Part shown: piece after piece, positions 38,710 through 48,485 of the stretch
Position numbering within the stretch: position 1 is the stretch's first letter
Layout: each line of letters opens with the position of its first letter
NCBI GenBank assembly: GCA_035443825.1
Contig: DAOMNN010000008.1
Location: 6,116-70,115, forward strand
Length of the DNA: 64,000 bases
Source: DAOMNN01 sp035443825
GTDB lineage: Bacteria; Pseudomonadota; Gammaproteobacteria; Burkholderiales; Rhodocyclaceae
Reading direction: 5' to 3'
Notes under the pieces: model-generated
Databases searched by the model: none
The model's input: only the letters and a program-made list of their open reading frames with translations
Told to the model about the DNA's origin: nothing
Position numbers and translations under genes: made by a program

Positions 38710-39521
38710 TTCGGTCCTCCTTCAAGACTGTCGAGTGCGGTCCGGATACCCGCAACGAAGGACCGCACATTTGCCGTCACCTGATCCGCCGGGCTGCTCT
38801 CTATCTCTTCGATGATGCGGCTACCGATCACCACGGCGTCGGCCACCTCGCCGATGCGCCGGGCCGATTCCGCATCACGAATTCCGAACCCGACGCCCAC
38901 AGGCATCCCGATGCGTTCCCGGATACGGGGAATTCGTGCCGCGATCTCGTCGAAATCCAGCTTCGCCGCGCCCGTGACGCCCTTCAACGACACGTAGTAG
39001 ATGTATCCGCTACCCGCTTCGGCAACGTCGTCGAAACGCTGTTCCGACGAGGTCGGTGCAAGCAGGAAGATCGGGTCGAGGCCGGCCCGCTTCGCCTCAT
39101 CCGCGAAAGTCCGGCATTCCTCGGGAGGATAGTCGACGATAAGGACGCCATCGACCCCGGCGGCGCGGGCACCGCCCACGAACGCCGTTACGCCCATCGC
39201 TTCGACCGGATTCGCGTATCCCATGAGTACGACGGGCGTATGCGCGTCGGTCTCGCGAAATCGGGACACGATCGCGAACACCTTGCGCACGCTCATGCCA
39301 CGTGCGAGGGCGCGCTCGGAAGCCCGCTGAATGGTGGGTCCGTCGGCCATCGGATCGGAGAACGGGACGCCCAGTTCGATGATGTCCGCACCACCCTCGA
39401 CCAAGGCATGCATGAGCGGCACAGTGAGTTCGGCCGAGGGATCACCGGCCGTGATGAAGGGAATCAGCGCGCGACGGTTGCTGCCCTTGAGTTGCTCGAA
39501 TATCGACTGGATTCTTGACAT
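38706..39521 (-). CDS. trpA: Tryptophan synthase alpha subunit
   Basis: 271 residues. TIM barrel with the catalytic glutamate in DIIELGVPFSDPMADGP and aspartate in GVDGVLIVDYPPEE. It cleaves indole-glycerol phosphate and passes indole to TrpB. trpB lies 41 bp upstream and accD overlaps downstream, so the order is trpF-trpB-trpA-accD. Confidence 0.98.
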   Translation of the reverse strand: MSRIQSIFEQLKGSNRRALIPFITAGDPSAELTVPLMHALVEGGADIIELGVPFSDPMADGPTIQRASERALARGMSVRKVFAIVSRFRETDAHTPVVLMGYANPVEAMGVTAFVGGARAAGVDGVLIVDYPPEECRTFADEAKRAGLDPIFLLAPTSSEQRFDDVAEAGSGYIYYVSLKGVTGAAKLDFDEIAARIPRIRERIGMPVGVGFGIRDAESARRIGEVADAVVIGSRIIEEIESSPADQVTANVRSFVAGIRTALDSLEGGPK

Positions 39522-39562
39522 AGGGTGATTGCGATTGGCCGGAACGCTTTCCGACGAAGGGT

Positions 39563-40774
39563 TCAGAACCGGAGTCCGGATTTCTCGGCAACAGTGTGCA
39601 TGTCCTTGTCACCACGGCCGGACAGATTGACGAGCAGGATCTTGTCACGGGCAAGCGTCGGTGCGAGCCGCGCCGCATAGGCCAGCGCATGTGCGCTCTC
39701 AAGCGCGGGAATGATTCCTTCCAGCCGGCAAAGATCGTGAAACGCCTGAAGTGCCTCGGCGTCGGTCACGCCGACATAATCCGCGCGCGCGCTATCCTTC
39801 AGCCAGGCGTGCTCGGGGCCGACGCCGGGATAATCGAGTCCGGCCGATATGGAGTGGGTTTCGATGATCTGCCCGTCTTCATTCTGCAGCAGATAGGTAC
39901 GGTTGCCGTGCAATACCCCTGGACGACCCGCAGTGAGACTGGCGGAATGCCTTCCCGTGTCCAGTCCCTCGCCTTCGGCCTCGACACCGACGAGACGAAC
40001 ACCCGGTACACCGATATAGGGATGGAAGATCCCCATCGCGTTCGATCCGCCGCCCACGCAGGCGATGACATAGTCGGGCTGGCGGCCCGCCACTTCCGGC
40101 ATCTGTTCCAGGCATTCCTTGCCGATGACCGACTGGAAGTCCCGAACCATCATCGGATAGGGATGCGGTCCCGCAACCGTGCCGATGATGTAGAAGGTGT
40201 TGTGCACATTGGTCACCCAATCGCGCATGGCTTCGTTGAGCGCGTCCTTGAGTGTGCGCGAACCGGACTCGACAGGCACGACGGTGGCACCGAGCAGTTT
40301 CATGCGGTACACGTTGGCCGCCTGGCGCCTGACGTCCTCGGACCCCATGTAGACGACGCATTCCATGCCATAGCGGGCTGCGACCGTGGCGGTGGCAACG
40401 CCGTGCTGGCCCGCACCGGTTTCTGCAATCACGCGCGGCTTGCCCATCTTGCGCGCGAGCATGGCCTGACCGATGCAGTTATTCACCTTGTGCGCGCCGG
40501 TGTGATTGAGATCCTCGCGCTTCAGGTAGATCTGGGCACCGCCGAACCGATCGGAAAGCCGCCGGGCATGGTACACGGGGCTCGGACGCCCCACGTAATG
40601 CTTCAACTCGTACTCGAACTCGGCCATGAACGCCGGATCCTTGCGGCAGTCCTCATAGGCCAGCCGTAGCTCCTCGATCGCCGGGATCAGCGTCTCCGCG
40701 ACAAAGACACCGCCGTATGGCCCGAAATGGCCCCGATCATCGGGAAACGTATAGGGTGAATCAGCCATCTGCAT
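39563..40774 (-). CDS. trpB: Tryptophan synthase beta subunit
   Basis: 403 residues from ATG 40774, chosen because GGAG lies six bases upstream; a second ATG at 40768 is possible. PLP lysine in HTGAHKVNN, catalytic ETGAGQHGVATAT and phosphate loop CVGGGSNAMG. It condenses indole with serine. The start overlaps the trpF 3' end by 14 bp. Confidence 0.98.
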   Translation of the reverse strand: MQMADSPYTFPDDRGHFGPYGGVFVAETLIPAIEELRLAYEDCRKDPAFMAEFEYELKHYVGRPSPVYHARRLSDRFGGAQIYLKREDLNHTGAHKVNNCIGQAMLARKMGKPRVIAETGAGQHGVATATVAARYGMECVVYMGSEDVRRQAANVYRMKLLGATVVPVESGSRTLKDALNEAMRDWVTNVHNTFYIIGTVAGPHPYPMMVRDFQSVIGKECLEQMPEVAGRQPDYVIACVGGGSNAMGIFHPYIGVPGVRLVGVEAEGEGLDTGRHSASLTAGRPGVLHGNRTYLLQNEDGQIIETHSISAGLDYPGVGPEHAWLKDSARADYVGVTDAEALQAFHDLCRLEGIIPALESAHALAYAARLAPTLARDKILLVNLSGRGDKDMHTVAEKSGLRF

Positions 40775-41384
40775 GTCTAACTCCAGCGACGAACGCCGCA
40801 ATTCGTGCAGCGTCCTTGATGCCCTTTTCGGACTCGACGCCGCTTGATACGTCAACCGCCCAAGGTCTCACGCGACGAACGGCTTCGGTCACGTTGTCGG
40901 GGTCCAGCCCGCCTGACAGGATGAGACGCCTATCCAGGCTGTCGGGAATCAGGCGCCAGTCGAAAACCTTCCCTCCACCGCCATAGCCGTCGACAAAAGC
41001 ATCGAGCAAGATGCCCGAGGCGGCGGGATGAAGGGAACAGAATTCTACCAGATCGATGCCGTCGTGCATTCGTGCGGCCTTGATCCACGGTCGTCCGTAG
41101 CGGCTGCATTCGTCCTCGGATTCATCGCCGTGGAACTGCAACAGCTGGAGCGGTACCCTGTCCAGTACGGAGTGCACCAATGCAGCACCGGGATTCACGA
41201 ACAAACCGACCGTCGTAACGAACGGAGGCACCAGCGCCGCCAGTTCCGCCGCCAGTTCCGTTGATACGTGGCGCGGACTGGCCGGGTAGAACACCAGTCC
41301 GATCGCATCGGCACCAGCCTCGACAGCCTCCCTGACGTCTGCTGGCCGGGTCAGGCCGCAAATCTTGATACGTGTTCTCGACAT
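40761..41384 (-). CDS. trpF: Phosphoribosylanthranilate isomerase
   Basis: 207 residues. TIM barrel with general-base cysteine in IKICGLTRPADV, LLQFHGDESE and the phosphate site LSGGLDPDNV and DVSSGVESEKG. It isomerises PRA in tryptophan synthesis. It starts 3 bp after truA and overlaps trpB. Confidence 0.97.
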   Translation of the reverse strand: MSRTRIKICGLTRPADVREAVEAGADAIGLVFYPASPRHVSTELAAELAALVPPFVTTVGLFVNPGAALVHSVLDRVPLQLLQFHGDESEDECSRYGRPWIKAARMHDGIDLVEFCSLHPAASGILLDAFVDGYGGGGKVFDWRLIPDSLDRRLILSGGLDPDNVTEAVRRVRPWAVDVSSGVESEKGIKDAARIAAFVAGVRHADG

Positions 41385-41387
41385 ATG

Positions 41388-42182
41388 TCAGACCAGCGGA
41401 ATCCGGGGCATCGCGATGATACGCCCATCCCCGGGCAACAGCCAGCGGGCCGGGTAATCCACCCCACACAGGTAGAGCCCGTCGGCCGGAAACGTCGGAG
41501 CGGCAAGACGTCGATCGCCGTTGGCCAGCAATTCGGCCATCCAGTCGGGCGGATAATTGCCCTTGCCCACATAGACCAGCCCGCCAACGAGATTTCGTAC
41601 CATGTGGTGCAAGAACGCATTCGCATGAAAATCGAATACCAGATAGTCCCCATCCCGTTGCACTCGCGCCTCGTGCATGATCTTGAGCGGCGATTTCGCC
41701 TGACACCCGGCGGCACGGAAGGCCGAAAAATCGTGACCGCCCGTCAGATACGCTGCCGCTTCAACCATCCGCGCCTCGTCGAGCGCGCCGTGGTACCAAC
41801 CCACTCTGCGCGCCAGGAGCGCCGGTTTGACCGGCGCATTGTGCAGGATGTAGCGATAGCGTCGCGCCATCGCACTGAACCGGGCGTGGAACTGGTCGTC
41901 CACGATCGTGCCCCAACGCACGACGACCGGGCCGCGAAGACAGCTGTTGACGCCGCGAACCCAACTTGTCCGCGGTCGTGTCGACACGGTGTCGAAGTGC
42001 ACGACCTGGGCGGTTGCGTGCACGCCGGCATCGGTTCGGCCTGCGCAATGCAGCCGTACCGGATGCCCGGCAATTGCGCCGATCGCGCTTTCAAGATGAT
42101 CTTGCACCGTCCGCCCGTGACGCTGACTTTGCCATCCCTCGAAAGCGTCTCCCGCGTATTCGACACCGAGCGCCACCCTCAT
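41388..42182 (-). CDS. truA: tRNA pseudouridine38-40 synthase TruA
   Basis: 264 residues from ATG 42182; a start 12 bp further upstream is possible but the ATG at 42182 forms ATGA with the previous stop. Catalytic aspartate in CAGRTDAGVHA, plus FHANAFLHHMVRNLVG. It modifies U38-40 in the anticodon stem of several tRNAs. Placement between fimV and trpF is typical of betaproteobacteria. Confidence 0.97.
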   Translation of the reverse strand: MRVALGVEYAGDAFEGWQSQRHGRTVQDHLESAIGAIAGHPVRLHCAGRTDAGVHATAQVVHFDTVSTRPRTSWVRGVNSCLRGPVVVRWGTIVDDQFHARFSAMARRYRYILHNAPVKPALLARRVGWYHGALDEARMVEAAAYLTGGHDFSAFRAAGCQAKSPLKIMHEARVQRDGDYLVFDFHANAFLHHMVRNLVGGLVYVGKGNYPPDWMAELLANGDRRLAAPTFPADGLYLCGVDYPARWLLPGDGRIIAMPRIPLV

Positions 42183-42769
42183 GTCAGCACCCAAAGCAGC
42201 ACCCCCGCCACGGCGAGCACGAAAACAGTATCGATCGCCCGAAACCGCTCACGGACGACCACGATGGGATCATGCAGATCGTTCGAGGCGTCCTTGATCC
42301 ACGCCTTCCAGCTATGCGGTACGTGGGCGTCGACCAGACGCAAGACCAGGAGGATTCTGACCGCGACACGATCAGCAGGAAAACCAAATCTTTCGAACGG
42401 TCGCAGAAGGCCGTAGATGGCCCCGACCAGACGTGTCGGCGGAAGATACTCCATCAGCATTGCCACACAGAAGACGACAGCCAGAACACGCCCTGCATGC
42501 TCGATGGCAAGCTCGATTCCCTCTCGCGAGGGACTCACACGCGGCCAGCCGGCAAATACCGCTTCGCCAGGCGTGAAACCTCCGAAGAGAACCGCTATCG
42601 CGATCAGGATGAACCGGATGCGCTTGAGAAGGCGCCATGACCGTCGCGGCGCGTAGCCGAATGCTGTGACGGCACAGATACCGACCGCCAGCAGTAATGC
42701 CTCGTAGTGGAGCACCTGGAGTGCGGCGACGCCGATCAACCACAGGACGATCAACAGACCGGAATGCAT
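42179..42769 (-). CDS. Multi-pass membrane protein, possibly EcfT/CbiQ-like
   Basis: 196 residues from ATG 42769 with five to six hydrophobic segments (about 3-25, 27-42, 50-68, 85-108, 178-195) and a charged cytoplasmic stretch around 150-175. The pattern resembles the transmembrane T component of energy-coupling factor vitamin transporters, but the arginine motifs are not clear and no ATPase or substrate subunit is encoded nearby. It could also be an unrelated conserved membrane protein. The stop overlaps truA. Confidence 0.45.
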   Translation of the reverse strand: MHSGLLIVLWLIGVAALQVLHYEALLLAVGICAVTAFGYAPRRSWRLLKRIRFILIAIAVLFGGFTPGEAVFAGWPRVSPSREGIELAIEHAGRVLAVVFCVAMLMEYLPPTRLVGAIYGLLRPFERFGFPADRVAVRILLVLRLVDAHVPHSWKAWIKDASNDLHDPIVVVRERFRAIDTVFVLAVAGVLLWVLT

Positions 42770-42780
42770 GAGATCATCTC

Positions 42781-42824
42781 TAGGGTGTGTTCTCATTCGC
42801 CATGGCGAATGAGAACACACCCTA
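42781..42824. repeat. Perfect 44-bp palindrome, copy 1 of a dispersed element
   Basis: TAGGGTGTGTTCTCATTCGC, then CATG, then the exact reverse complement. A divergent copy is at 54249-54290. It lies between the EcfT-like gene start and the fimV terminator. As RNA or cruciform it would form a 20-bp stem. It could be a REP/BIME-like element or a protein-binding site. Confidence 0.85.
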
Positions 42825-42835
42825 ACACATCAAAC

Positions 42836-42864
42836 GAAAAAGCCCCGGGACGAAGCCCGGGGCC
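42836..42864 (-). terminator. Rho-independent terminator of fimV
   Basis: Leftward transcript: GCCCCGGG stem (42863-42856 pairing with 42849-42842) with a 6-nt loop followed by TTTTT. It begins 18 bp after the fimV stop codon. Confidence 0.88.
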
Positions 42865-42881
42865 GGCACTACGCAAGCTGT

Positions 42882-45800
42882 TCACCCAAGTCGTTCGAGG
42901 AGGCGATTGGCCGCCTCACGCTGCTCCGGTGAACCCTCACGCAGCACCTCGTCGATGAGCTCGCGCGCGCCCTCCTTGTCACCCATCTCTTCATAAGCAC
43001 GCGCGAGATCGAGCTTGGTGTCCACTTCCTGAAGTGCCTCGGCGGTCGGAACTACCTCGTCTCCAGCCGAAACACCGGATTCCTGCGGCATGGCGGTCCG
43101 AGTGGCGCCTTCGTCCGGCAATTCCAGATTCAGGTCGATGTTCGACAGGTCGAGCGGCGGCGCCTCGCCACCCACGTCGGACGTCGCGCTTTCGATGTCG
43201 AAATCGAAATCCAGGAGACTGTTGTCGAAACCCGTCTTCTCGAGATCCATTACCGACGAATCCTCATCGTCACCCACTTCATCCCGCCCGACCATGGTTG
43301 CCGTCAAGTCGATGTCGTCTCCGGAGGAAACCGTGACCATCCGGTCCGCCTTGCCTGCGCCCGATTGATCGAACGAAGCATCGTCATCAAGGCCCTGCTC
43401 CGCGAGTGCCAGGTCCATCTCGTCTCCGACCACGGTTGCGTTCATCGACTGCGGGTCGAACTGATCACTCACCGCAGCCAACACGCTCGACTCGGTCGAC
43501 GCATCGACTGGCGGTTCCAGCATGTCTGAGTCGGCTGGTGCCGTCCCGGTTACGGGTTCGGACGCATCGTCGATTCCGAGGTCGAGGACGAGATCGTCGC
43601 CACCGTCCGCGGAAGTGCCCTCCATTTCTCCGGCCTCTTCGACAGTGGCTGACGATTCTGCCGCCCGATGCGCTTCACCCTGCGGTGAATCGTCGGCACC
43701 GAGATCAAAATCGAGCACGGAAAAATCGACAGCCGAGTCACTCTGCTCGAGCACATTTCCTCCTGCCGCTTCCTCCACCGCTCTGGCGACATCGGCCTCG
43801 GTCCCTTCCTCTACGGCCTGTCCGATACGGCTAAGGTCACCCGGCATGGTCCACGTGTCCTTGAGTTGCGATGCACTTGGCTCGACAGGCTGGGATGTCG
43901 TGAAATCGAGGTCACCCAACTGACTCGTCACGGCGGCATCTTCCGCCTCGATCGCCTTGTCACGATCGGGCGCGAAAGCGTCCGTACCAGCTGCTACCGC
44001 AGCGGCGCCAAGAGCTGCACCGGTGGCTGCCGCACCACCGGCGGAACGCTGGACGCTGCTCCCCGGTTCGGTCACCGGGCCACTGGTTTCCGCCTCGCCG
44101 ACCGCGCTCTTCAGCACATACAGGGGATTGTCCGGATCCAGCTTGCGGCCCATTTCCGCCGCCTTCACCCAGTCCGCACCCTGACCCTCGGTCCTCGAAT
44201 AGAGATCGGTCGCGACCGACTCGAACTGGCGCAGGCTGTTGCGCTGCGCATATATCTCAAGCAATTTCAGATAGATCGCGCTACGGCTGGGATCGGCCTT
44301 GAGCGCATCGAGCAGGATCTCCTCTGCCTGGGCGTCACGGCCATACGCCATATACACGTCCGCCTCGGCCACCGGATCGACACCTTCGTCAGCGTCGATT
44401 GCAGATAGCCCGGATTGGCTGAAGTCAGTGTGAAGGACACTGCTGTTGCCTGTATCGACGCTCTGACCACCCTTGCCTCCGAAGACCGACTGGGCCTCGG
44501 ACGGGAACTCGGTCAAGCCCGATGCCGGCTCGCCCGCCTCTTCGGCCTGGCGACGCTGGCGCACCTTCAAACCTGCATACGCGAGCAACAGAGCGAGAAT
44601 GCCACCCCCGCCCGCGAGCATCATGGGGTCCTGCAATGCACTCTGCAGGAAGGTCGGCTGAGGCATCGGCTCCGGTGGTACCGGACGAGGTGCCGGACGC
44701 GGTTCTGGTGTTGCAACAGGCTCGGGTGCTGTCGGCGCAGGCGCTACTACGGGAGGCGCGGCAGGACGTTCGGCGGGGACATCTGCAGATGGTGCCGCCG
44801 CGACCGGGGCTTCGACAGCCGCGGCTGGCGCCAAAGGTTCGGCGACCGGTCCTGCCACAGGCTGCTCGACCGGCTCCGCGGCCTGCGCTGCCGCAGGTTC
44901 TTCGGCAGGCTCCGGAGGCAACAGATCACGTGGCGCCGGGAGGGCTTCGCCTTCGGGCAGTTCCGCTCCGCCTGCGGCCAACTGCTGCTGCAGCAGCGCC
45001 AGGCTCTCATTGCGCAATTCGATCAGCCGTTGCATGTCACGAACGCTCTGCTCGAGTTCTGCCAGACGGCTGTTCGCCTCGTCCAGCGAACGCTCTCGTG
45101 CAATCAGCTCTTCTTCGAGCGCCTCCAGTCGGGCGAGATGCGTCGGATCGCCAGTCGTCGGCGCGCCCGATACCTCGACACGATCCTGCGGCTCCTCCGC
45201 CCGCACGGGCTCCTCGACACGAGGAGCGATCTCGCCAACGCTTTCGCGGTCTGCGGTGGGTTCGGTTTCGGCCGGCCTGGCCGCGACGGTGCCGGCGAGA
45301 CGACTCCGGTAAGCCTCGAAATCTGCTGCCTGTGCGAGGACTTCGCGACGCGCCTGCGCAGGCGCGATGGATCCGGCGCTTGCCTGATCCGGTATGGTCA
45401 GGATCGCCCCTGCTCGCAGACGGTTGATATTGTTGTCGGCGAAGGCGGCCGGATTCTGACGCAACAGGGCCATCAGCATCTGATCAAGGGTAACCCCCTC
45501 GACGCGGTGCCGGTTGGCGATAGCTTGCAGGGTATCGCCTCTCTGCACACGATACTGGCCCGACTGAGCCACACCGGATGCAGGCGGCGTGCCGGCTCGT
45601 GCGCCCGGCGTCGCGACCGGAGCGGTAACGGCCGCGGCTGCTGGCCGGACGGCCTCGATCGGATCGAGAAGGAACGTATACTCGCGGAGCATGCGCCCGT
45701 TCGCCCAGTTCAGCTCGACGAGCAGTTCCAGAAACGGCTCATTCACGGGTCTGTCGCTGACGAGCCTTATCACGGACCGGTTACCCCGCGATTCGACGCT

Positions 45801-46052
45801 GACCTGAACGCCCGTCATCACCGAGGAATATGTAACGTTCGCCTGGCGGAACGCGTCTACCGACGCGATTCGCGCCGACAGTGTCTGCAGTTCCTGAGGC
45901 GTCGCCGTCAGTTCGATCTCGGCCCTGAGCGGCTGCCCTAGCCCGCTGAAGACGTTGATGCCACCAAGTCCGGCCGCCTGCGTGCCGAAGGGAAGCATGG
46001 CGATCGCGCCTGCGATAAGGGTTGCCTTGAAGGTTTTTTTCATAGCAGTCAT
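42882..46052 (-). CDS. fimV: FimV family peptidoglycan-binding motility/polarity protein
   Basis: 1056 residues. Signal peptide (1-27), FimV N-terminal domain (GLGGINVFSGLGQPLRAEIE), a LysM domain (about 166-225, YRVQRGDTLQAIANRHRV), coiled coil (about 305-365), Pro/Ala-rich linker, one membrane helix (about 485-505, GGGGILALLLAYAGLKV), a long acidic cytoplasmic part and the conserved C-terminal TPR-like cap with DKEGARELIDEVLREG. FimV organises cell poles and type IV pilus assembly in Pseudomonas. An alternative start is ATG 46043. Confidence 0.92.
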   Translation of the reverse strand: MTAMKKTFKATLIAGAIAMLPFGTQAAGLGGINVFSGLGQPLRAEIELTATPQELQTLSARIASVDAFRQANVTYSSVMTGVQVSVESRGNRSVIRLVSDRPVNEPFLELLVELNWANGRMLREYTFLLDPIEAVRPAAAAVTAPVATPGARAGTPPASGVAQSGQYRVQRGDTLQAIANRHRVEGVTLDQMLMALLRQNPAAFADNNINRLRAGAILTIPDQASAGSIAPAQARREVLAQAADFEAYRSRLAGTVAARPAETEPTADRESVGEIAPRVEEPVRAEEPQDRVEVSGAPTTGDPTHLARLEALEEELIARERSLDEANSRLAELEQSVRDMQRLIELRNESLALLQQQLAAGGAELPEGEALPAPRDLLPPEPAEEPAAAQAAEPVEQPVAGPVAEPLAPAAAVEAPVAAAPSADVPAERPAAPPVVAPAPTAPEPVATPEPRPAPRPVPPEPMPQPTFLQSALQDPMMLAGGGGILALLLAYAGLKVRQRRQAEEAGEPASGLTEFPSEAQSVFGGKGGQSVDTGNSSVLHTDFSQSGLSAIDADEGVDPVAEADVYMAYGRDAQAEEILLDALKADPSRSAIYLKLLEIYAQRNSLRQFESVATDLYSRTEGQGADWVKAAEMGRKLDPDNPLYVLKSAVGEAETSGPVTEPGSSVQRSAGGAAATGAALGAAAVAAGTDAFAPDRDKAIEAEDAAVTSQLGDLDFTTSQPVEPSASQLKDTWTMPGDLSRIGQAVEEGTEADVARAVEEAAGGNVLEQSDSAVDFSVLDFDLGADDSPQGEAHRAAESSATVEEAGEMEGTSADGGDDLVLDLGIDDASEPVTGTAPADSDMLEPPVDASTESSVLAAVSDQFDPQSMNATVVGDEMDLALAEQGLDDDASFDQSGAGKADRMVTVSSGDDIDLTATMVGRDEVGDDEDSSVMDLEKTGFDNSLLDFDFDIESATSDVGGEAPPLDLSNIDLNLELPDEGATRTAMPQESGVSAGDEVVPTAEALQEVDTKLDLARAYEEMGDKEGARELIDEVLREGSPEQREAANRLLERLG

Positions 46053-46166
46053 GTCTATTCACGCACCCCTACGGGCGCCAGGTTTGGCTGAACTTGGCGT
46101 CGCGGACACCACTTCGGCATCCGCTTCTTTAGCAATCTAGCATTTTCTTTAAGTTTGTGCAGCAAT

Positions 46167-46196
46167 TCTTTAATTCATAACGAACTTTACTGTCAA
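46167..46196 (-). promoter_or_regulatory. Possible fimV promoter
   Basis: Within an AT-rich patch of the asd-fimV spacer, the leftward strand has a perfect TTGACA (46196-46191) and TAAAGA (46172-46167) after an 18-bp spacer. The -10 match is weak, so the exact -10 is uncertain. Confidence 0.4.
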
Positions 46197-46248
46197 GCCG
46201 AACTCTCACCCTCTCCTGCGCACGCGCTTGGCATGTCAATCGCGATGC

Positions 46249-47379
46249 TCAACGTTCGAGCAAAATGCGGAGCATGCGGCGCAGGGGTTCCGCAGCACCC
46301 CACAGCAACTGATCACCGACGGTGAAGGCTCCCAGGTATTCAGGGCCCATCGCCATCTTGTGCAGTCGCCCGACGGGAATCGATAGCGTTCCCGTCACCG
46401 CCGCCGGCGTCAGCTCGTGCTCGGTGATCTCGCGTTCGTTGGGAACCACCTTCACCCACTCGTTGCTTCCGGCGATGATGGCGCTCACCTCATCCAACGG
46501 CAAATTCTGCTTCAACTTAATGGTCAGACCCTGAGAATGACAGCGCATCGCGCCGATCCTCACGCACATTCCGTCGATCGGGATACTGCCATCGCTGCGG
46601 AACGGCGGCATGCCCAGAATCTTGTTGCACTCGGCACCCCCTTTCCACTCCTCCTTGGACTGCCCATGTTCGACCGGAACGTCGATCCATGGAATGAGGC
46701 TACCGGCAAGCGCCACGCCGCGAAAATTCTGGACCGGGAAACTTCTCGAACGCATCGTCTCGGCAACCTTGCGGTCGATGTCCAGGATCGCCGAACGCGG
46801 GTCCGCAAGTTCGTCCGACACAGCTGCATGCAGCATGCCCATTTGCGACAGGAGTTCGCGCATGTTCTGAGCTCCGGCGCCGGATGCGGCTTGATAAGTC
46901 ATCGCCGAGATCCATTCAACGTGACCGTGCCGAAGTAGGCCACCGATAGCCATCAGCATCAGCGACACGGTGCAGTTGCCGCCAATCCAGTTACGACCGC
47001 CTTTCGCGAGTGCATCCTTGATCACGTGCATGTTGACGGGATCGAGAATGATCACGGCGTCGTCGGCCATGCGCAGGGCACTGGCCGCGTCGATCCAGTG
47101 TCCCTTCCAGCCCGCACCGCGCAGTTTCGGGAAAACCGCCTTGGTGTAGTCACCTCCCTGGCAGGTCACGACAATGTCGCAGGCCTTGAGAGCATCGATG
47201 TTCATCGCATCCTGCAATGCATCGGCAGCCTTTCCACCCAGCATTGGGGCTTCGCCCCCCGCGTTCGAGGTCGAAAAATACACGGGCTCGATATGCTCGA
47301 AATCACCTTCCTCGACCATGCGCTGCAGCAGTACCGAGCCGACCATTCCGCGCCAGCCGACAAGACCAACCTTGTTCAT
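46249..47379 (-). CDS. asd: Aspartate-semialdehyde dehydrogenase
   Basis: 376 residues. N-terminal NADPH domain VGLVGWRGMVGSVLLQRM, catalytic cysteine in GGNCTVSLM and the substrate region IGAMRCHSQ. It makes aspartate semialdehyde, the branch point for lysine, methionine and threonine. It follows leuB by 20 bp and precedes fimV, as in many betaproteobacteria. Confidence 0.97.
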   Translation of the reverse strand: MNKVGLVGWRGMVGSVLLQRMVEEGDFEHIEPVYFSTSNAGGEAPMLGGKAADALQDAMNIDALKACDIVVTCQGGDYTKAVFPKLRGAGWKGHWIDAASALRMADDAVIILDPVNMHVIKDALAKGGRNWIGGNCTVSLMLMAIGGLLRHGHVEWISAMTYQAASGAGAQNMRELLSQMGMLHAAVSDELADPRSAILDIDRKVAETMRSRSFPVQNFRGVALAGSLIPWIDVPVEHGQSKEEWKGGAECNKILGMPPFRSDGSIPIDGMCVRIGAMRCHSQGLTIKLKQNLPLDEVSAIIAGSNEWVKVVPNEREITEHELTPAAVTGTLSIPVGRLHKMAMGPEYLGAFTVGDQLLWGAAEPLRRMLRILLER

Positions 47380-47399
47380 TCGTCTATTCCTTGTTTCCG

Positions 47400-48464
47400 T
47401 TAATCCCGAAGGGCTGCCAATACGGCATCACCCATCTCGCGCGTACCGACGAGGTGCGTACCCGCCTCATGAATGTCCCCGGTCCTGAACCCCTGGCCGA
47501 GAACGCGCTTCACGGCCCGCTCGACCCGCTGCGCCGCTTCTTCGTTGCCGAACGTATAACGCAGCATCATGGCACTTGAAAGAATGGTCGCCAACGGGTT
47601 GGCGACGCCCTTGCCCGCGATGTCGGGGGCCGACCCGTGCGACGGCTCGTACAGGCCCTTGTTGTTCTCGTCAAGGGATGCAGACGGAAGCATCCCGATC
47701 GAACCCGTAAGCATCGATGCTTCGTCCGAAAGGATGTCGCCGAACATGTTGCCGGTGACCATCACGTCGAACTGCCTGGGGGCGCGGACAAGCTGCATCG
47801 CCGCATTGTCAACGAGCATGTGGGAGAGCTCGACATCGGGATATTCCGGCGCCAGTTCGCTCATCACATCACGCCACAGCTGCGTCGTCTCCAGGACGTT
47901 CATCTTGTCCACGGAACACAGTCGCTTGCTGCGCTTGCGCGCCGCGTCGAACGCGACCCGTCCGATCCGGCGGATCTCGCTCTCCGTATAATGCATGGTA
48001 TTGAAGCCGAAGCGCTCACCGTCGCGTTGTTCGATGCCTCGCGGCCGTCCGAAATAGATGTCCCCCGTAAGCTCGCGCACGATGAGGATGTCGAGCCCGG
48101 CCACGATCTCGGGCTTGAGCGACGACGCGTTGGCCAGTTCCGGATAAAGGATTGCCGGACGCAGGTTCGCGAACAAGCCGAGTTCCTTGCGTATGCCCAG
48201 CAGGCCACGTTCCGGACGCTGCTCGCGCGGCAGGCCGTCCCACTTCGGTCCGCCCACGGCGCCGAGCAGCACCGCATCGGCTGCCCGCGCAAGCGCCGAG
48301 GTCGCTTCCGGATAGGGTTCGCCCGTGGCATCGACGGCACACCCGCCGAGTTCGGCCCGTTCGAGCTCGAACGGCAGATCCAGGGCGTCGAGCACCCGGA
48401 CGGCCTCGGCCATGATTTCAGGGCCGATGCCATCACCCGGCAGAACACAAATCTTCATCGACAC
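47400..48464 (-). CDS. leuB: 3-isopropylmalate dehydrogenase
   Basis: 354 residues. The GTG at 48464 is preferred because AGGAGG lies six bases upstream; ATG 48458 is in frame. Motifs LPGDGIGPEIMAEAV, RELTGDIYFG and the NAD site EPSHGSAPDIAGKG. It oxidises and decarboxylates isopropylmalate in leucine synthesis. Spacing to leuD is 21 bp. Confidence 0.97.
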   Translation of the reverse strand: MSMKICVLPGDGIGPEIMAEAVRVLDALDLPFELERAELGGCAVDATGEPYPEATSALARAADAVLLGAVGGPKWDGLPREQRPERGLLGIRKELGLFANLRPAILYPELANASSLKPEIVAGLDILIVRELTGDIYFGRPRGIEQRDGERFGFNTMHYTESEIRRIGRVAFDAARKRSKRLCSVDKMNVLETTQLWRDVMSELAPEYPDVELSHMLVDNAAMQLVRAPRQFDVMVTGNMFGDILSDEASMLTGSIGMLPSASLDENNKGLYEPSHGSAPDIAGKGVANPLATILSSAMMLRYTFGNEEAAQRVERAVKRVLGQGFRTGDIHEAGTHLVGTREMGDAVLAALRD

Positions 48465-48485
48465 TCGCTTCCTCCTGCCTGGTCG

